From: Aerolutibacter ruishenii
Lineage (GTDB): Bacteria > Pseudomonadota > Gammaproteobacteria > Xanthomonadales > Xanthomonadaceae
Assembly: GCF_007830115.1 (NCBI RefSeq)
Contig: NZ_VLKP01000005.1
Coordinates: 176,766-240,765, forward strand
DNA length: 64,000 nucleotides
Direction of reading: 5' to 3'
Under the pieces are notes generated by a model. It searched no databases, was not told the origin of the DNA, and was given only the letters and a program-made list of their open reading frames with translations. The position numbers were made by a program, and so were the translations under genes. Below, one piece after another: positions 1 through 10,035 of the stretch (its first letter is position 1; each line of letters begins with the position of its first letter).

Positions 1-932
1 CGGAGATCACCGACGAGGCCGTGTACCGCGACCGCCGGCGCCTGCTCGCGGCATTGGCCGCCAGCCCAGCGCTGGCGCTGTCGGGCTGTGCCGAGGCTGA
101 CCCGCCCGCGCCCAAGCTGACGATCACGCCGCAACAGGTGCGCTCGGGCTTCCGCACCGACGAGACGCTGACGCGGGTCGAGGACGTCACCAGCTACAAC
201 AACTTCTACGAGTTCGGCAGCGGCAAGACCGATCCGTCCAAGGCGCGCAAGACCCTGCGCACCTCGCCGTGGACGATCACTGTCAGCGGCGAATGCGCCA
301 AGCCGGGCGTGCTGGACATGGCCGACCTGCTCAAGGGCCTCACGCCCGAGGAGCGCGTCTACCGTCTGCGCTGCGTGGAGGGCTGGTCGATGGTGATCCC
401 GTGGCTGGGCGTGCCGCTGGCCGACGTGCTCAAGCGCTTCCAGCCCACGTCGAAAGCCAGGTACGTGGCCTTCACCACCCTGGCCGACCCGCGGCAGATG
501 CCGGGGCTGGTGTATCGCAGCATCAACTGGCCCTACCGCGAGGGCCTGCGCATCGACGAGGCCATGCACCCGCTGACCCTGCTGGCCACCGGCCTGTACG
601 GCAAGCCGTTGCCGCAGCAGAACGGCGCGCCGCTGCGGCTGGTGGTGCCGTGGAAGTACGGTTTCAAGAGCATCAAGTCCATCGTCGAAATTCGTTTTGT
701 CGAGAAGATGCCGCCCACCGCCTGGAATGACCTGCAGCCGGACGAGTACGGCTTCTTCTCCAACGTGAACCCCAACGTGGACCACCCGCGCTGGAGCCAG
801 AAGACCGAGCGGCGCATCGCCGGCACCGCCAGCAAGCTGTTCGCCGAGCGCATCCCCACCCGCCTGTTCAACGGCTACGGCGAACAGGTGGCCGGCATGT
901 ACAGAGGCATGGACCTGGGGAAGTGGTTCTGA
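1..932 (+). CDS. msrP: Protein-methionine-sulfoxide reductase, catalytic subunit MsrP (5' end outside window)
   Basis: Periplasmic molybdopterin enzyme that reduces methionine sulfoxide in oxidised envelope proteins, taking electrons from the membrane haem protein MsrQ. The reading frame is open to the window edge: codons upstream of the GTG at 21 read EITDEA, the usual MsrP N-terminus, so the start lies outside. A twin-arginine stretch ([11 protein letters not shown]) and hydrophobic segment fit Tat export of a folded cofactor enzyme. The YNNFYEFG block, the Cys in [12 protein letters not shown] (molybdenum ligand in the family), the KYGFKSIKS block and the C-terminal [13 protein letters not shown] block are all present. 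The stop overlaps the msrQ start by one base, so the two are translationally coupled. Confidence 0.95.
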   Translation, partial: EITDEAVYRDRRRLLAALAASPALALSGCAEADPPAPKLTITPQQVRSGFRTDETLTRVEDVTSYNNFYEFGSGKTDPSKARKTLRTSPWTITVSGECAKPGVLDMADLLKGLTPEERVYRLRCVEGWSMVIPWLGVPLADVLKRFQPTSKARYVAFTTLADPRQMPGLVYRSINWPYREGLRIDEAMHPLTLLATGLYGKPLPQQNGAPLRLVVPWKYGFKSIKSIVEIRFVEKMPPTAWNDLQPDEYGFFSNVNPNVDHPRWSQKTERRIAGTASKLFAERIPTRLFNGYGEQVAGMYRGMDLGKWF

Positions 933-1579
933 TGGCGTCGTGGCGCCCCTCGCCCAGGGCCAACGTGGCCCTGAAGACCGTCGTGCACGCCCTTGCGCTG
1001 ACGCCCATGGCGATCCTGGCCCTGCAGGTCCGCGAGGAATTCCTCACCGGCAGCGGCGCACTGGGCGCCGACCCGGTGGCCGAAGTCGAACACCGCCTCG
1101 GCCTGTGGGCGCTGCGCGTGCTGATGCTGACCCTGGCCATGACCCCGTTGCGCCAGGTCACCGGACAGACGGTGTTCCTGCGCTTCCGGCGCATGCTCGG
1201 CCTCTACACCTTCGCCTATGCCACCCTGCACCTGACGGCGTACCTGGTGCTGGACCTGCGCGGCTACTGGACGCAGATCTTCGAGGACATCGCCAAGCGG
1301 CCGTACATCACCGTCGGCTTCCTGGCCTGGCTGCTCCTGGTGCCACTGGCGGCCACCTCCACCCAGGCGGCGATACGCCGGCTGGGTCGGCGTTGGGTGC
1401 AACTGCACAAAGCCGTCTATGCCATCGGCGTGTTGGCGGTGCTGCATTTCTGGTGGCTGGTGAAATCCGACATCCGCGAACCGTTGCTATACGCGACGAT
1501 CCTCGCGGTACTGCTGGGCTGGCGCGTGGCGCAGCGCTGGCGTGGGGTCAGCGCGCGCCGAAGAGCAGCAGCAGGCTGA
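932..1579 (+). CDS. msrQ: Haem-binding membrane subunit MsrQ of the MsrPQ system
   Basis: Inner-membrane b-type haem protein (YedZ family) that carries quinol or flavin electrons to MsrP. It has about six hydrophobic helices and histidines in the expected helices (YATLHLTAYL, LHKAVYAIGVLAVLHFWW). An in-frame GTG lies at 923, but the ATG at 932 forms a TGATG junction with the msrP stop and gives the usual N-terminus, so I chose it. Length (215 residues) is normal. Its 3' end overlaps the convergent FHA gene by 32 bases. Confidence 0.93.
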   Translation: MASWRPSPRANVALKTVVHALALTPMAILALQVREEFLTGSGALGADPVAEVEHRLGLWALRVLMLTLAMTPLRQVTGQTVFLRFRRMLGLYTFAYATLHLTAYLVLDLRGYWTQIFEDIAKRPYITVGFLAWLLLVPLAATSTQAAIRRLGRRWVQLHKAVYAIGVLAVLHFWWLVKSDIREPLLYATILAVLLGWRVAQRWRGVSARRRAAAG

Positions 1580-2354
1580 GCAGCGCCGCCAGGCCCAACG
1601 CGGCCAGCAACAACCAGGAACTGCCCCGCGCCGAAGTCGACAACGCGGCGCGGCGGCCGGTGTTGACCAGCACCGGCGCCAGGCCCTCCTGGTCCAACAG
1701 CGCCGAGTCCGGCAGGGTCTCGGCCAACGCCCGCATCGGGGCTTCGACCACGAAGCGGTGGGCCGTGTCGAACACGACCTGGTCGCCCACTTGCAGCAAC
1801 GCATGGCGCACGGGATGGCCGTTCACCGTACTTCCGGTCTCCGATCCCATGTCGCGCAGCACGATACCCTTGGGATGCGGTTCCAGGCGCGCATGCCGCT
1901 CGGCGAAGTCGTGGTCGGCGATGAGGATGTCCGACTCCTGGCTCCGGCCCACCACGCGCGACCGGTCCATCGCGAACGCGCGACCGTGATGGGTCCCGCC
2001 CACGCCACGCAACAGCGCATGCCCGTTGCCCTCGCTGCCCACGGTCTCCGGCGGTGCCGGCAGCGGCTCGTCACCCAGCAACTGCAGCAACTGGCCCTCG
2101 AAGAAGATGGCATCGCCGGGTCGCAGCATGGCCATGCGCCGCACCGGGCGGCCATTGACGTGCACCCCGCGCAACCCCTCGCGCAACTGCAGCCAGATGC
2201 CACGCCGGTCCACGCAGAACTGCACGCGCACATCGCCGGCCGCTTCGACCGGACGCGGCCGGCCGTTGGCATCAAGACCCACGGCATGCACGCCCGGCGT
2301 AAGAACCAGGTCCCGGTGGTCGCGGTGCGGGAAGCGAAGTCTTGGGTCAGTCAC
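1548..2354 (-). CDS. FHA-domain protein with C-terminal membrane anchor
   Basis: Forkhead-associated domains bind phosphothreonine peptides. Residues about 132-203 form a full FHA domain with its signature positions: G136-R137 in VVGRS, the H154 region in ERHARL, and N178-G179 in TVNG. Residues about 20-95 look like a second, weaker FHA fold (VHVNGRPV followed by LRPGDAIFF). A hydrophobic helix near 246-265 is followed by only a few residues, a tail-anchor arrangement. The start is a GTG at 2354 giving VTDPRLRF; the frame is open further upstream but without family-like sequence. No kinase or phosphatase gene is adjacent, so the phosphoprotein partner is unknown. Confidence 0.85.
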   Translation of the reverse strand: MTDPRLRFPHRDHRDLVLTPGVHAVGLDANGRPRPVEAAGDVRVQFCVDRRGIWLQLREGLRGVHVNGRPVRRMAMLRPGDAIFFEGQLLQLLGDEPLPAPPETVGSEGNGHALLRGVGGTHHGRAFAMDRSRVVGRSQESDILIADHDFAERHARLEPHPKGIVLRDMGSETGSTVNGHPVRHALLQVGDQVVFDTAHRFVVEAPMRALAETLPDSALLDQEGLAPVLVNTGRRAALSTSARGSSWLLLAALGLAALLSLLLLFGAR

Positions 2355-2438
2355 GTGCGGGGAATCTAGCACGGCCAGCCCCCTTGGAAGCACGCGCGGC
2401 GACGGCCACAATACCCGCGCACCCTCCGGAGCCACCGC

Positions 2439-2714
2439 ATGTCGCACATCGCCATCGATCACGCCCACAAGCTGTCGCCGGCCAAGGCCCGCGAAGTCGT
2501 CGAGGAAGTGGCCAGCAAACTGCACGAGCGCTTCGGCGTCGACCACCACTGGGACGGCGACCTGCTGCACTTCACCCGCAGCGGCGTGGATGGCCACATC
2601 GCGCTGCAGCCGGGCAACGTACACGTCACCGCCAAGCTCGGATTCCTGCTGGGCGCGCTGAAGGGACCAATCGAGAGCGAGATCCGCCGCGTGCTGGACG
2701 AACGCTTCGCCTGA
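2439..2714 (+). CDS. Polyhydroxyalkanoic acid system family protein
   Basis: Small 91-residue protein of the PHA-granule-region family (PF09650 type), recognised by the early IDHAHKLSPAKAREVVEEVA block and the HVTAKLGFLLGALKGPIESEI block. Members sit near polyhydroxyalkanoate or acyl-CoA genes, but their biochemical role is not established. The fold is probably a small alpha/beta domain related to START-like proteins; no catalytic residues are evident. The sequence upstream (accctccggagccaccgc) provides a GGAG ribosome site. It stands alone between the FHA gene (divergent) and catR (convergent). A phasin gene lies about 10 kb away. Confidence 0.82.
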   Translation: MSHIAIDHAHKLSPAKAREVVEEVASKLHERFGVDHHWDGDLLHFTRSGVDGHIALQPGNVHVTAKLGFLLGALKGPIESEIRRVLDERFA

Positions 2715-2744
2715 GCGCAGGTGGCGGCCCGGCCGCAGGCGGGG

Positions 2745-3683
2745 TCAGTCCCTGCGAGCCAGCGCCAACGTGACCCGCGAGTCGTGCAGCCACTCGGGGT
2801 GGGTGTCATACATCTCGCGGATGTAGCCCTTGATGGCCTCGATGTACGCGGACCCATCGTTGGTCCGGTACACCATGATCAGTGGCGAGGTCGCCGCTTC
2901 CTCCGCGATGGGCCGGTAATGGATGTCATCGCGCAGCGCCTGCGCCGATGCCGGCACCACGCACACCCCCATCTCCGCCGCCACCAGGCCCAGCGCGGCC
3001 TGCAGCTCACGCACCTCCAGCACCTCGCCGCTGCGCACGCCATGGTCGGCCAGCAGCGACAGCACCGCATCGGCGAAGCTCGGCCGCGGCTCCTTGGGGT
3101 AGACGATCAGGTTCTGCCCCGCCAACGCGGTGATCGACAGCGGCTCCACGGACGTGGCCAGCGGATGGCCGTCGGGCAGCGCCATCACCAGCCGCTCCTC
3201 GCGCATGATCAGCCGTTCCACCGCCGGGTCGGCCACGCGGATGCGGCCAAAGCCCACGTCGATGCGCCCGGACTTGAGCGCCTCCACCTGCTGGGAGGAC
3301 ATCAACTCGACCAGTTGCACGTCCAGGTCGGGAAAATCCTTGCGCAGGTTGCGCACCACCTGCGGCAGGCCGCCGTACAGCGTCGAGGACACGAACCCCA
3401 CCGACAGCACGCTGCGCTCGGCCTGGCCGAGTCGGCGGGTGGCCGTCTTGGCCTGCTCGATGCGCCCCAGGATCTGCAGCGCCTGCTCGTAGAAGAACCG
3501 GCCCGCGTCGGTGAGCCGCACCGGCCGGCTGTTGCGCACCAGCAGGCGCACGCCCAGCTCGTCCTCAAGCTGCTGGATCTGCCGGCTCAACGGCGGCTGG
3601 GCGATGTGCAACTGCTCGGCGGCGCGGGTGAAGTTGCGCTCGCGGGCCACGGTGACGAAATAGCGCAACTGGCGTAGTTCCAC
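2745..3683 (-). CDS. catR: LysR-family regulator of the catechol operon (CatR/CatM/BenM type)
   Basis: A 312-residue LysR-type activator. The N-terminal winged helix-turn-helix occupies about residues 1-60 (MELRQLRYFVTVARERNFTRAAEQLHIAQPPLSRQI split over the helix pair). The remainder is the two-lobed effector-binding domain, which in CatR/CatM/BenM binds cis,cis-muconate. It is divergent from catB with 171 bases between the starts, the standard arrangement for a LysR regulator and its target. A perfect ATAC-N7-GTAT site lies in that gap, matching the BenM/CatM binding consensus. The effector is inferred from family and context, not from individual residues. Confidence 0.92.
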   Translation of the reverse strand: MELRQLRYFVTVARERNFTRAAEQLHIAQPPLSRQIQQLEDELGVRLLVRNSRPVRLTDAGRFFYEQALQILGRIEQAKTATRRLGQAERSVLSVGFVSSTLYGGLPQVVRNLRKDFPDLDVQLVELMSSQQVEALKSGRIDVGFGRIRVADPAVERLIMREERLVMALPDGHPLATSVEPLSITALAGQNLIVYPKEPRPSFADAVLSLLADHGVRSGEVLEVRELQAALGLVAAEMGVCVVPASAQALRDDIHYRPIAEEAATSPLIMVYRTNDGSAYIEAIKGYIREMYDTHPEWLHDSRVTLALARRD

Positions 3684-3717
3684 CGGTCCTCCCCGCCCGC
3701 TTCAAGGCGTCTGGAAC

Positions 3718-3736
3718 ATACTGTTAGCGCAGGTAT
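3718..3736. promoter_or_regulatory. Secondary ATAC-N11-GTAT half-site pair near the catR start
   Basis: ATAC at 3718-3721 and GTAT at 3733-3736 are separated by 11 bases rather than 7. LysR tetramers often contact one well-spaced dyad and a second imperfect site. This pair lies about 35 bases upstream of the catR start codon, so it could serve autoregulation. The wider spacing makes it a weak call. Confidence 0.3.
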
Positions 3737-3782
3737 GCTGCGGTGCAATAAAGCGCCATGTACAGGCCCTGCAGCCCCAATG

Positions 3783-3797
3783 ATACCCAAAAGGTAT
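3783..3797. promoter_or_regulatory. Putative CatR operator, ATAC-N7-GTAT dyad
   Basis: The stretch gATACccaaaagGTATc is a perfect palindrome in its arms (extended to 3782-3798) and fits the ATAC-N7-GTAT recognition site described for BenM and CatM of Acinetobacter. It lies 58 bases upstream of the catB ATG and 100 bases from the catR start, where a LysR activator of catB would sit. Binding itself is inferred. Confidence 0.7.
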
Positions 3798-3854
3798 CGA
3801 GCAAGATCAAAACGGTCTTGGACCTGCGGTGACGATCGTAAAAAGATCGGGGGC

Positions 3855-5027
3855 ATGGACAGTGTTTCCGCCTCCCCCCGCATCGAACGCGTCGAGACCC
3901 TGGTCCTCGACATCCCGACCATCCGCCCGCACCGCCTGTCGGTCGCCACCATGCACGCGCAGACGCTGGTGCTGGTGCGCATCCATTCTAGCGACGGCGT
4001 GGTCGGTACCGGCGAGGGCACCACCATCGGCGGCATGTCCTACGGCCCCGAGAGCCCGGAAGGCATCAAGCTCACCATCGATACCTACATCGCGCCGCAG
4101 CTGGTCGGCGCCGACCCGCGCGCGGTACGCCCGCTGATGGCCAAGCTGGCCAAGACGGTCAAAGGCAACCACTTCGCCAAGTGCGCGGTGGAAACCGCCC
4201 TGCTCGATGCCCACGCCCGCCGCCTGGACGTGCCGATGTCGGAACTGTTCGGCGGCCGCATGCATGACCGTCTGCCAGTGGCGTGGACGCTGGCCTCCGG
4301 CGATACCGCCAAGGACATCGCCGAAGCCGAGGCAATGCTCGACGCGCGCCGCCACAACGTCTTCAAGCTCAAGATCGGCCTGCGCTCCGTGGCCGAGGAC
4401 GTGGCCCACGTCGCCGCGATCAAGCGCGCCGTCGGCGACCGCGCCAGCGTGCGCGTGGACGTGAACATGGCCTGGAGCGAACGTGATGCGCACCACGGCC
4501 TGCCGGCACTGGCCGACGCGGGCTGCGACCTGGTCGAGCAGCCCACCCGCACGATGGCCTCGCTGGCCCGCCTCACCGGCCGCTACCCGATCGCGGTCAT
4601 GGCCGACGAATCCGTGCAGGACCCCGATACCGCGTTCCTGCTGGCGCAGGCCCGTGCCGCGGACGTGTTCGCGGTCAAGACCGAACAGGCCGGCGGGCTG
4701 TTTGCCGCCCAGCGCGTGGGCGCCATTGCGGATGCGGCCGGCATCGAACTCTACGGCGGCACCATGCTCGAGGGCGGCATCGGCACGGCATCGGCGGTGC
4801 AGGTGTTCAGCACCTTCGCGCGCCTGCAGTGGGGCACCGAGTTCTTCGGGCCGCTGCTGCTGACCGAGGAAATACTGGCCACGCCGCTGCAGTACCGCGA
4901 CTTCCACGTCAGCGTTCCCACCGGGCCAGGCCTGGGCGTGGAACTGGACGAGGAGCGCGTGCAGTTCTTCCGCCGCGACGTTCAGCGCAATGCCAGCGTC
5001 GCCATCACCGCCCCCACCGGAGCCTGA
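3855..5027 (+). CDS. catB: Muconate cycloisomerase
   Basis: Converts cis,cis-muconate to muconolactone, second step of the catechol branch of the beta-ketoadipate pathway, in the cytoplasm. An enolase-superfamily protein of 390 residues with an N-terminal capping domain and TIM barrel. The barrel lysine pair KLK is at 171-173 and the first metal ligand region RVDVNMAW starts at 200, with D202. The later VEQPT and ADESV strands carry further metal-site acids. The ATG at 3855 follows a GATCGGGGG purine stretch; an upstream in-frame ATG at 3735 would cross the operator and was rejected. First gene of catBCAIJFD; catC follows after two bases. Confidence 0.95.
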   Translation: MDSVSASPRIERVETLVLDIPTIRPHRLSVATMHAQTLVLVRIHSSDGVVGTGEGTTIGGMSYGPESPEGIKLTIDTYIAPQLVGADPRAVRPLMAKLAKTVKGNHFAKCAVETALLDAHARRLDVPMSELFGGRMHDRLPVAWTLASGDTAKDIAEAEAMLDARRHNVFKLKIGLRSVAEDVAHVAAIKRAVGDRASVRVDVNMAWSERDAHHGLPALADAGCDLVEQPTRTMASLARLTGRYPIAVMADESVQDPDTAFLLAQARAADVFAVKTEQAGGLFAAQRVGAIADAAGIELYGGTMLEGGIGTASAVQVFSTFARLQWGTEFFGPLLLTEEILATPLQYRDFHVSVPTGPGLGVELDEERVQFFRRDVQRNASVAITAPTGA

Positions 5028-5029
5028 GC

Positions 5030-5320
5030 ATGCTGTTCCATGTCCGCATGGACGTGCGCATCCCGCACGACGTCCCCGCCGAAACCGCCGCCCGCCTCAA
5101 GGCCGAGGAGAAGGCCCGCTTCCAGGAGCTGCAGCGCAGCGGCAAGTGGCGCCACATCTGGCGCGTGGTGGGCGAGTACGCCAACTACAGCATCTTCGAC
5201 GTGGACAGCAACGCCGAGCTGCACGACCTGCTGCTGTCCCTGCCGCTGTTCCCGTACATGCAGATCCAGGTGCAGGCGCTGTGCCGCCACCCCTCCTCGC
5301 TGCACGACGACGACCGCTGA
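5030..5320 (+). CDS. catC: Muconolactone Delta-isomerase
   Basis: Isomerises muconolactone to 3-oxoadipate enol-lactone. At 96 residues it has exactly the family length. The start MLFHVRMDVRIPHD, the block AEEKARFQELQRSGKWRHIWRVVG (read in two parts) and the C-terminal LPLFPYMQIQVQAL block are typical of the ferredoxin-like CatC decamer. It begins two bases after the catB stop, so it is certainly co-transcribed. A 58-base gap then separates it from catA, enough for an internal ribosome site but with no obvious terminator. Confidence 0.95.
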   Translation: MLFHVRMDVRIPHDVPAETAARLKAEEKARFQELQRSGKWRHIWRVVGEYANYSIFDVDSNAELHDLLLSLPLFPYMQIQVQALCRHPSSLHDDDR

Positions 5321-5378
5321 GCGCGGCACGTCCCTTCCTTTCCACCGACCGCACTCCCCGCGACACACCGAGGTAGCC

Positions 5379-6305
5379 ATGAGCGTCAACGTTTTTGATA
5401 CGGCCGAAGTCCAGGATTTCATCAAGACCGCCGCGGGCCTGACCGTGGCCGGTGGCAATCCCCGCGTCAAGCAGATCGTGCACCGGGTCATGAGTGACCT
5501 GTTCAAGACGATCGAAGAACTGGACGTGACCCCCGACGAGTTCTGGTCGGCGGTGAACTACCTCAACGTGGTCGGCCAGCGCGGTGAAGCCGGTCTGCTG
5601 GCCGCCGGCCTGGGCTTCGAGAAGTACCTGGACATCCGCATGGACGCCCAGGACGCGGCTGAAGGCATCGAAGGCGGCACCCCGCGCACCATCGAAGGCC
5701 CGCTGTACGTGGCCGGCGCCCCGCTCAGCGAAGGCAGCGCGCGCCTGGACACCGATCCTGACGAGGGCCAGGTGCTGATCATGCACGGCACCGTGCGCGG
5801 CCGCGACGGCTCGCCGCTGGCCGGCGCCATCGTGGAAGTGTGGCACGCCAACAGCAAGGGCATGTACTCCTATTTCGACAGCACGCAGAGCGCCTACAAC
5901 CTGCGCCGCAGCATCCGCACCGACGCCAACGGCCGCTATGAGTTCCGCAGCCTGGTGCCCACCGGCTACGGCTGCCCGCCGGACGGTCCGACCCAGGGCC
6001 TGATGGACCTGCTCGGCCGCCATGGCCGCCGCCCGGCGCACATCCACTTCTTCGTCACCGGCGATGGCTACCGCAAGCTCACCACCCAGATCAACATCGA
6101 CGGCGACGAGTACCTGCACGACGACTTCGCCTTCGCCACCCGCGATGACCTGATCCCGACCGTGGTGCAGCGCGACGACGCGGCCTCGCAGCAGGCCCGC
6201 GGCCTGGATGCGCCGTTCGCCGAAATCGCCTTCGACTTCACCCTGACCCCGCTGGCCGGCGAAGCCGATACGCAGGTGGTGGAGCGTGTGCGCGCGGCGG
6301 CCTGA
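5379..6305 (+). CDS. catA: Catechol 1,2-dioxygenase
   Basis: Intradiol ring-cleaving dioxygenase: opens catechol between its hydroxyls with O2 to give cis,cis-muconate. The 308-residue protein has the helical N-terminal linker domain (about 1-100) that forms the dimer and binds lipid in this family. The beta-sandwich catalytic domain follows. All four non-haem Fe(III) ligands can be placed: Y163 (GMYSYFD), Y197 (PTGYGCP), H221 and H223 (AHIHFF). A GAGGT ribosome site precedes the ATG. Here catA lies inside the operon between catC and catI; in Acinetobacter it is a separate unit. Confidence 0.96.
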   Translation: MSVNVFDTAEVQDFIKTAAGLTVAGGNPRVKQIVHRVMSDLFKTIEELDVTPDEFWSAVNYLNVVGQRGEAGLLAAGLGFEKYLDIRMDAQDAAEGIEGGTPRTIEGPLYVAGAPLSEGSARLDTDPDEGQVLIMHGTVRGRDGSPLAGAIVEVWHANSKGMYSYFDSTQSAYNLRRSIRTDANGRYEFRSLVPTGYGCPPDGPTQGLMDLLGRHGRRPAHIHFFVTGDGYRKLTTQINIDGDEYLHDDFAFATRDDLIPTVVQRDDAASQQARGLDAPFAEIAFDFTLTPLAGEADTQVVERVRAAA

Positions 6306-6355
6306 CCGGTCGCCACCGCCCGCCCCCACTCCGTCAGAACACGCCGAGGTCCCCC

Positions 6356-7222
6356 ATGGCTGAGCTTTGTTCCCTGCGAGAAGCCGTTTCCCAGCTGATC
6401 CACGATGGCGACACCGTGGCGATGGAAGGCTTCACGCACCTGATCCCGCATGCGGCCGGCCACGAGGTCATCCGCCAGGGCAAGCGCGACCTGTCGCTGG
6501 TGCGCATGACCCCGGACCTGGTCTACGACCAGCTCATCGGTTCGGGTGCGGCGAAGTCGCTGCGCTTCTCGTGGGGCGGCAACCCGGGCGTGGGTTCACT
6601 GCACCGCCTGCGCGACGCGGTGGAAAAGGGCTGGCCGCACAAGCTCGACATCCGCGAGCACAGCCATGCCGACATGGCCAACGCGTACGTGGCCGGTGCG
6701 TCCGGCCTGCCGTTCGCGGTGCTGCGCGGCTACACCGGCTCGGACCTGCCCAAGCACAACGACCACATCCGCTTCATCCAGTGTCCGTACACGGGCGAAA
6801 CGCTGGCGACCACGCCGGCGGTGCGCCCGGACGTGACCGTGATCCACGCGCAGCAGGCCGACCGCCAGGGCAACGTGCTGCTGTGGGGCATCCTCGGCGT
6901 GCAGAAGGAAGCCGCGCTGGCGGCCAAGCGCCTGATCGTCACCGTCGAGGAGATCGTCGACAAGCTTGAGGCCGCGCCCAATGCCTGCATCCTGCCCAAG
7001 TGGGTGATCAGCGCGGTGTGCCACGTGCCCGGCGGGGCGTTCCCGTCGTACGCGCAGGGCTACAACGAGCGCGACAACCGCTTCTACCTGGCGTGGGATG
7101 CGATCTCGCGCGACCGCGAGGCGTTCACTGCCTGGATCCAGCGCCACGTGCGCGACACGGCCGACTTCGCCGAGTTCCGCCGCGTGTACGCCGAGTCCTC
7201 GCAGCTCGCGGAGGCCGCATGA
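6356..7222 (+). CDS. catI: 3-oxoadipate CoA-transferase, alpha subunit
   Basis: Alpha subunit of the enzyme that moves CoA from succinyl-CoA to 3-oxoadipate. Its 288 residues are the length of the CatI type, longer than the roughly 230 residues of PcaI. The family-I CoA-transferase start (LIHDGDTVAMEGFTHLIPHA) and the GNVLLWGILGVQKEAALAAK region are clear. The stop overlaps the catJ start as ATGA, which fits equal synthesis of the two subunits of a heteromer. A GAGGT ribosome site precedes the ATG. Confidence 0.93.
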   Translation: MAELCSLREAVSQLIHDGDTVAMEGFTHLIPHAAGHEVIRQGKRDLSLVRMTPDLVYDQLIGSGAAKSLRFSWGGNPGVGSLHRLRDAVEKGWPHKLDIREHSHADMANAYVAGASGLPFAVLRGYTGSDLPKHNDHIRFIQCPYTGETLATTPAVRPDVTVIHAQQADRQGNVLLWGILGVQKEAALAAKRLIVTVEEIVDKLEAAPNACILPKWVISAVCHVPGGAFPSYAQGYNERDNRFYLAWDAISRDREAFTAWIQRHVRDTADFAEFRRVYAESSQLAEAA

Positions 7223-7997
7223 GCAGCTACACCACCAACGAGATGATGTCCGTGGCCGCCGCCCGCCGCCTGCCCGATGGCGCGGTGTGCTTCGTCGGCA
7301 TCGGCCTGCCCTCCACCGCCGCCAACCTCGCCCGCCTGACGCACGCGCCCGAGGCGGTGCTGATCTACGAATCAGGCCCCATCGGCGCCAAGCCGACCGT
7401 GCTGCCGCTGTCCATCGGTGACGGCGAACTGGCCGAGACCGCCGACACGGTGGTGCCGACCTCGGAGATCTTCCGCTACTGGCTGCAGGGTGGCCGCATC
7501 GACGTGGGCTTCCTCGGCGCGGCGCAGATCGACCGCCACGCCAACCTCAACACCACCGTGATCGGCCCGTACGACGCGCCCAAGACCCGCCTGCCGGGTG
7601 CCGGCGGCGCGCCGGAGATCGCCGGCTCGGCCAAGGAAGTGCTGATCGTGATGCGCCAGGGCAAGCGCGCCTTCGTCAACCAGCTCGACTTCGTCACCTC
7701 GGTGGGCCACATGGACGGCGGCGACGCGCGCGCCCGTGCCGGCCTGCCGGGCAAGGGTCCGGTCGCGGTGATCACCGACCTGTGCATCATGGAGCCCGAT
7801 CCGGTCAGCCGCGAGCTGACCGTCGTGTCAATCCACCCTGGCGTCACCCGCGAGCAGATCGTCGAGGCCACCGGCTGGCCGATCCGCTTCGCCGCGCAGG
7901 TGGGCGAGACCGTGCCGCCGACCACCACCGAACTCGATGCTCTGCGCGCCCTCGAGGAACGCACCGCCCAGGCCCACGGCAAGACCAAGGGAGGCGA

Positions 7998-8001
<4 letters not shown>
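7219..8001 (+). CDS. catJ: 3-oxoadipate CoA-transferase, beta subunit
   Basis: Beta subunit partner of CatI, 260 residues. Family-I CoA-transferases form a glutamyl-CoA thioester on the beta subunit; the expected glutamate lies in [10 protein letters not shown]. The strand [14 protein letters not shown] motif near the start ([16 protein letters not shown]) supports the assignment. Its start overlaps catI and its stop overlaps catF (ATGA at 7998-8001), giving a translationally coupled trio. The reaction yields 3-oxoadipyl-CoA and succinate. Confidence 0.93.
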
Positions 8002-9205
<1,204 letters not shown>

Positions 9206-9209
<4 letters not shown>

Positions 9210-10012
9210 ACGCGGTGGCCATCCCCCAGGCAAACGCATTCTTCGATGCCGGCCACGTGCACCTGCACTACCGCATCGATGGGCGCGAGGGCGCGCCTTG
9301 GCTGGTGTTGTCGAACTCACTGGGCACCGACCTGACGATGTGGGATCCGCAGGTCGATGCGCTTGCGGCGCACTACCGCATCCTGCGCTACGACCGCCGT
9401 GGCCATGGCCTGTCCTCGTCACCCGTTGGCGCGTACACGATGGCCGACCTGGGTGGCGATGTGCTGGCATTGATGGACGCCGTCGGCATCCAGCGGGCGC
9501 ATTTCTGCGGCCTGTCCATCGGTGGCCTGGTCGGGCAATGGTTGGCACTGAACGCGCCGCACCGCCTGGGGCGGGTGGTGCTGGCCAGTACCGCCGCCTG
9601 CATCGGCAGCGCGGAAGGCTGGTACGCGCGCATCGCCCAGGTTCGCGAGCGTGGCCTGGCCTCGTTGCTGGACGGCACGGCCGACCGCTGGTTCACGCCT
9701 GCCTACGCGCAGGCACACCCCGAACGCGTCCGCGACACGCTGGCGCGCTTCGCCGCCACCGATGCCGAAGGCTATGCAGGCTGTTGCGCGGCGCTGGCCA
9801 CCGCGGATTTCCGCCGCGACCTGGCGCAGGTCAGCCTGCCGGTGCTGGCGTTGGCTGGCCGCGATGATCCGGTGACTCCGCCCGCTGACCTCCAGGCCAT
9901 CGCCCGGGGCGTCGCCGACGGCCGCTATGCCGACGTTGCCGGACGCCACCTGTGCAACGTCGAATCCCCCGAGGCCTTCACCGCCGCCGTGCAGGCCTTC
10001 CTGGCCGGTTGA
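9206..10012 (+). CDS. pcaD: 3-oxoadipate enol-lactonase
   Basis: Alpha/beta hydrolase that opens 3-oxoadipate enol-lactone to 3-oxoadipate (named catD when in a catechol operon). The triad is visible: S104 in CGLSIGG, D221 in GRDDPVTPP and H248 in GRHLCNVE. At 268 residues it is the stand-alone form, without a fused carboxymuconolactone decarboxylase (PcaC/PcaL) domain, as expected for the catechol rather than the protocatechuate branch. It overlaps pcaF by ATGA and ends the operon; a convergent gene starts 23 bases beyond its stop. Confidence 0.94.
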
Positions 10013-10035
10013 CGCACGCTGCAGGTCGTCAGGCG

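Noticed and set aside
3735..3854. Earlier ATG for catB
   Set aside because: It would translate through the operator palindrome and adds 40 residues without similarity to muconate cycloisomerases.
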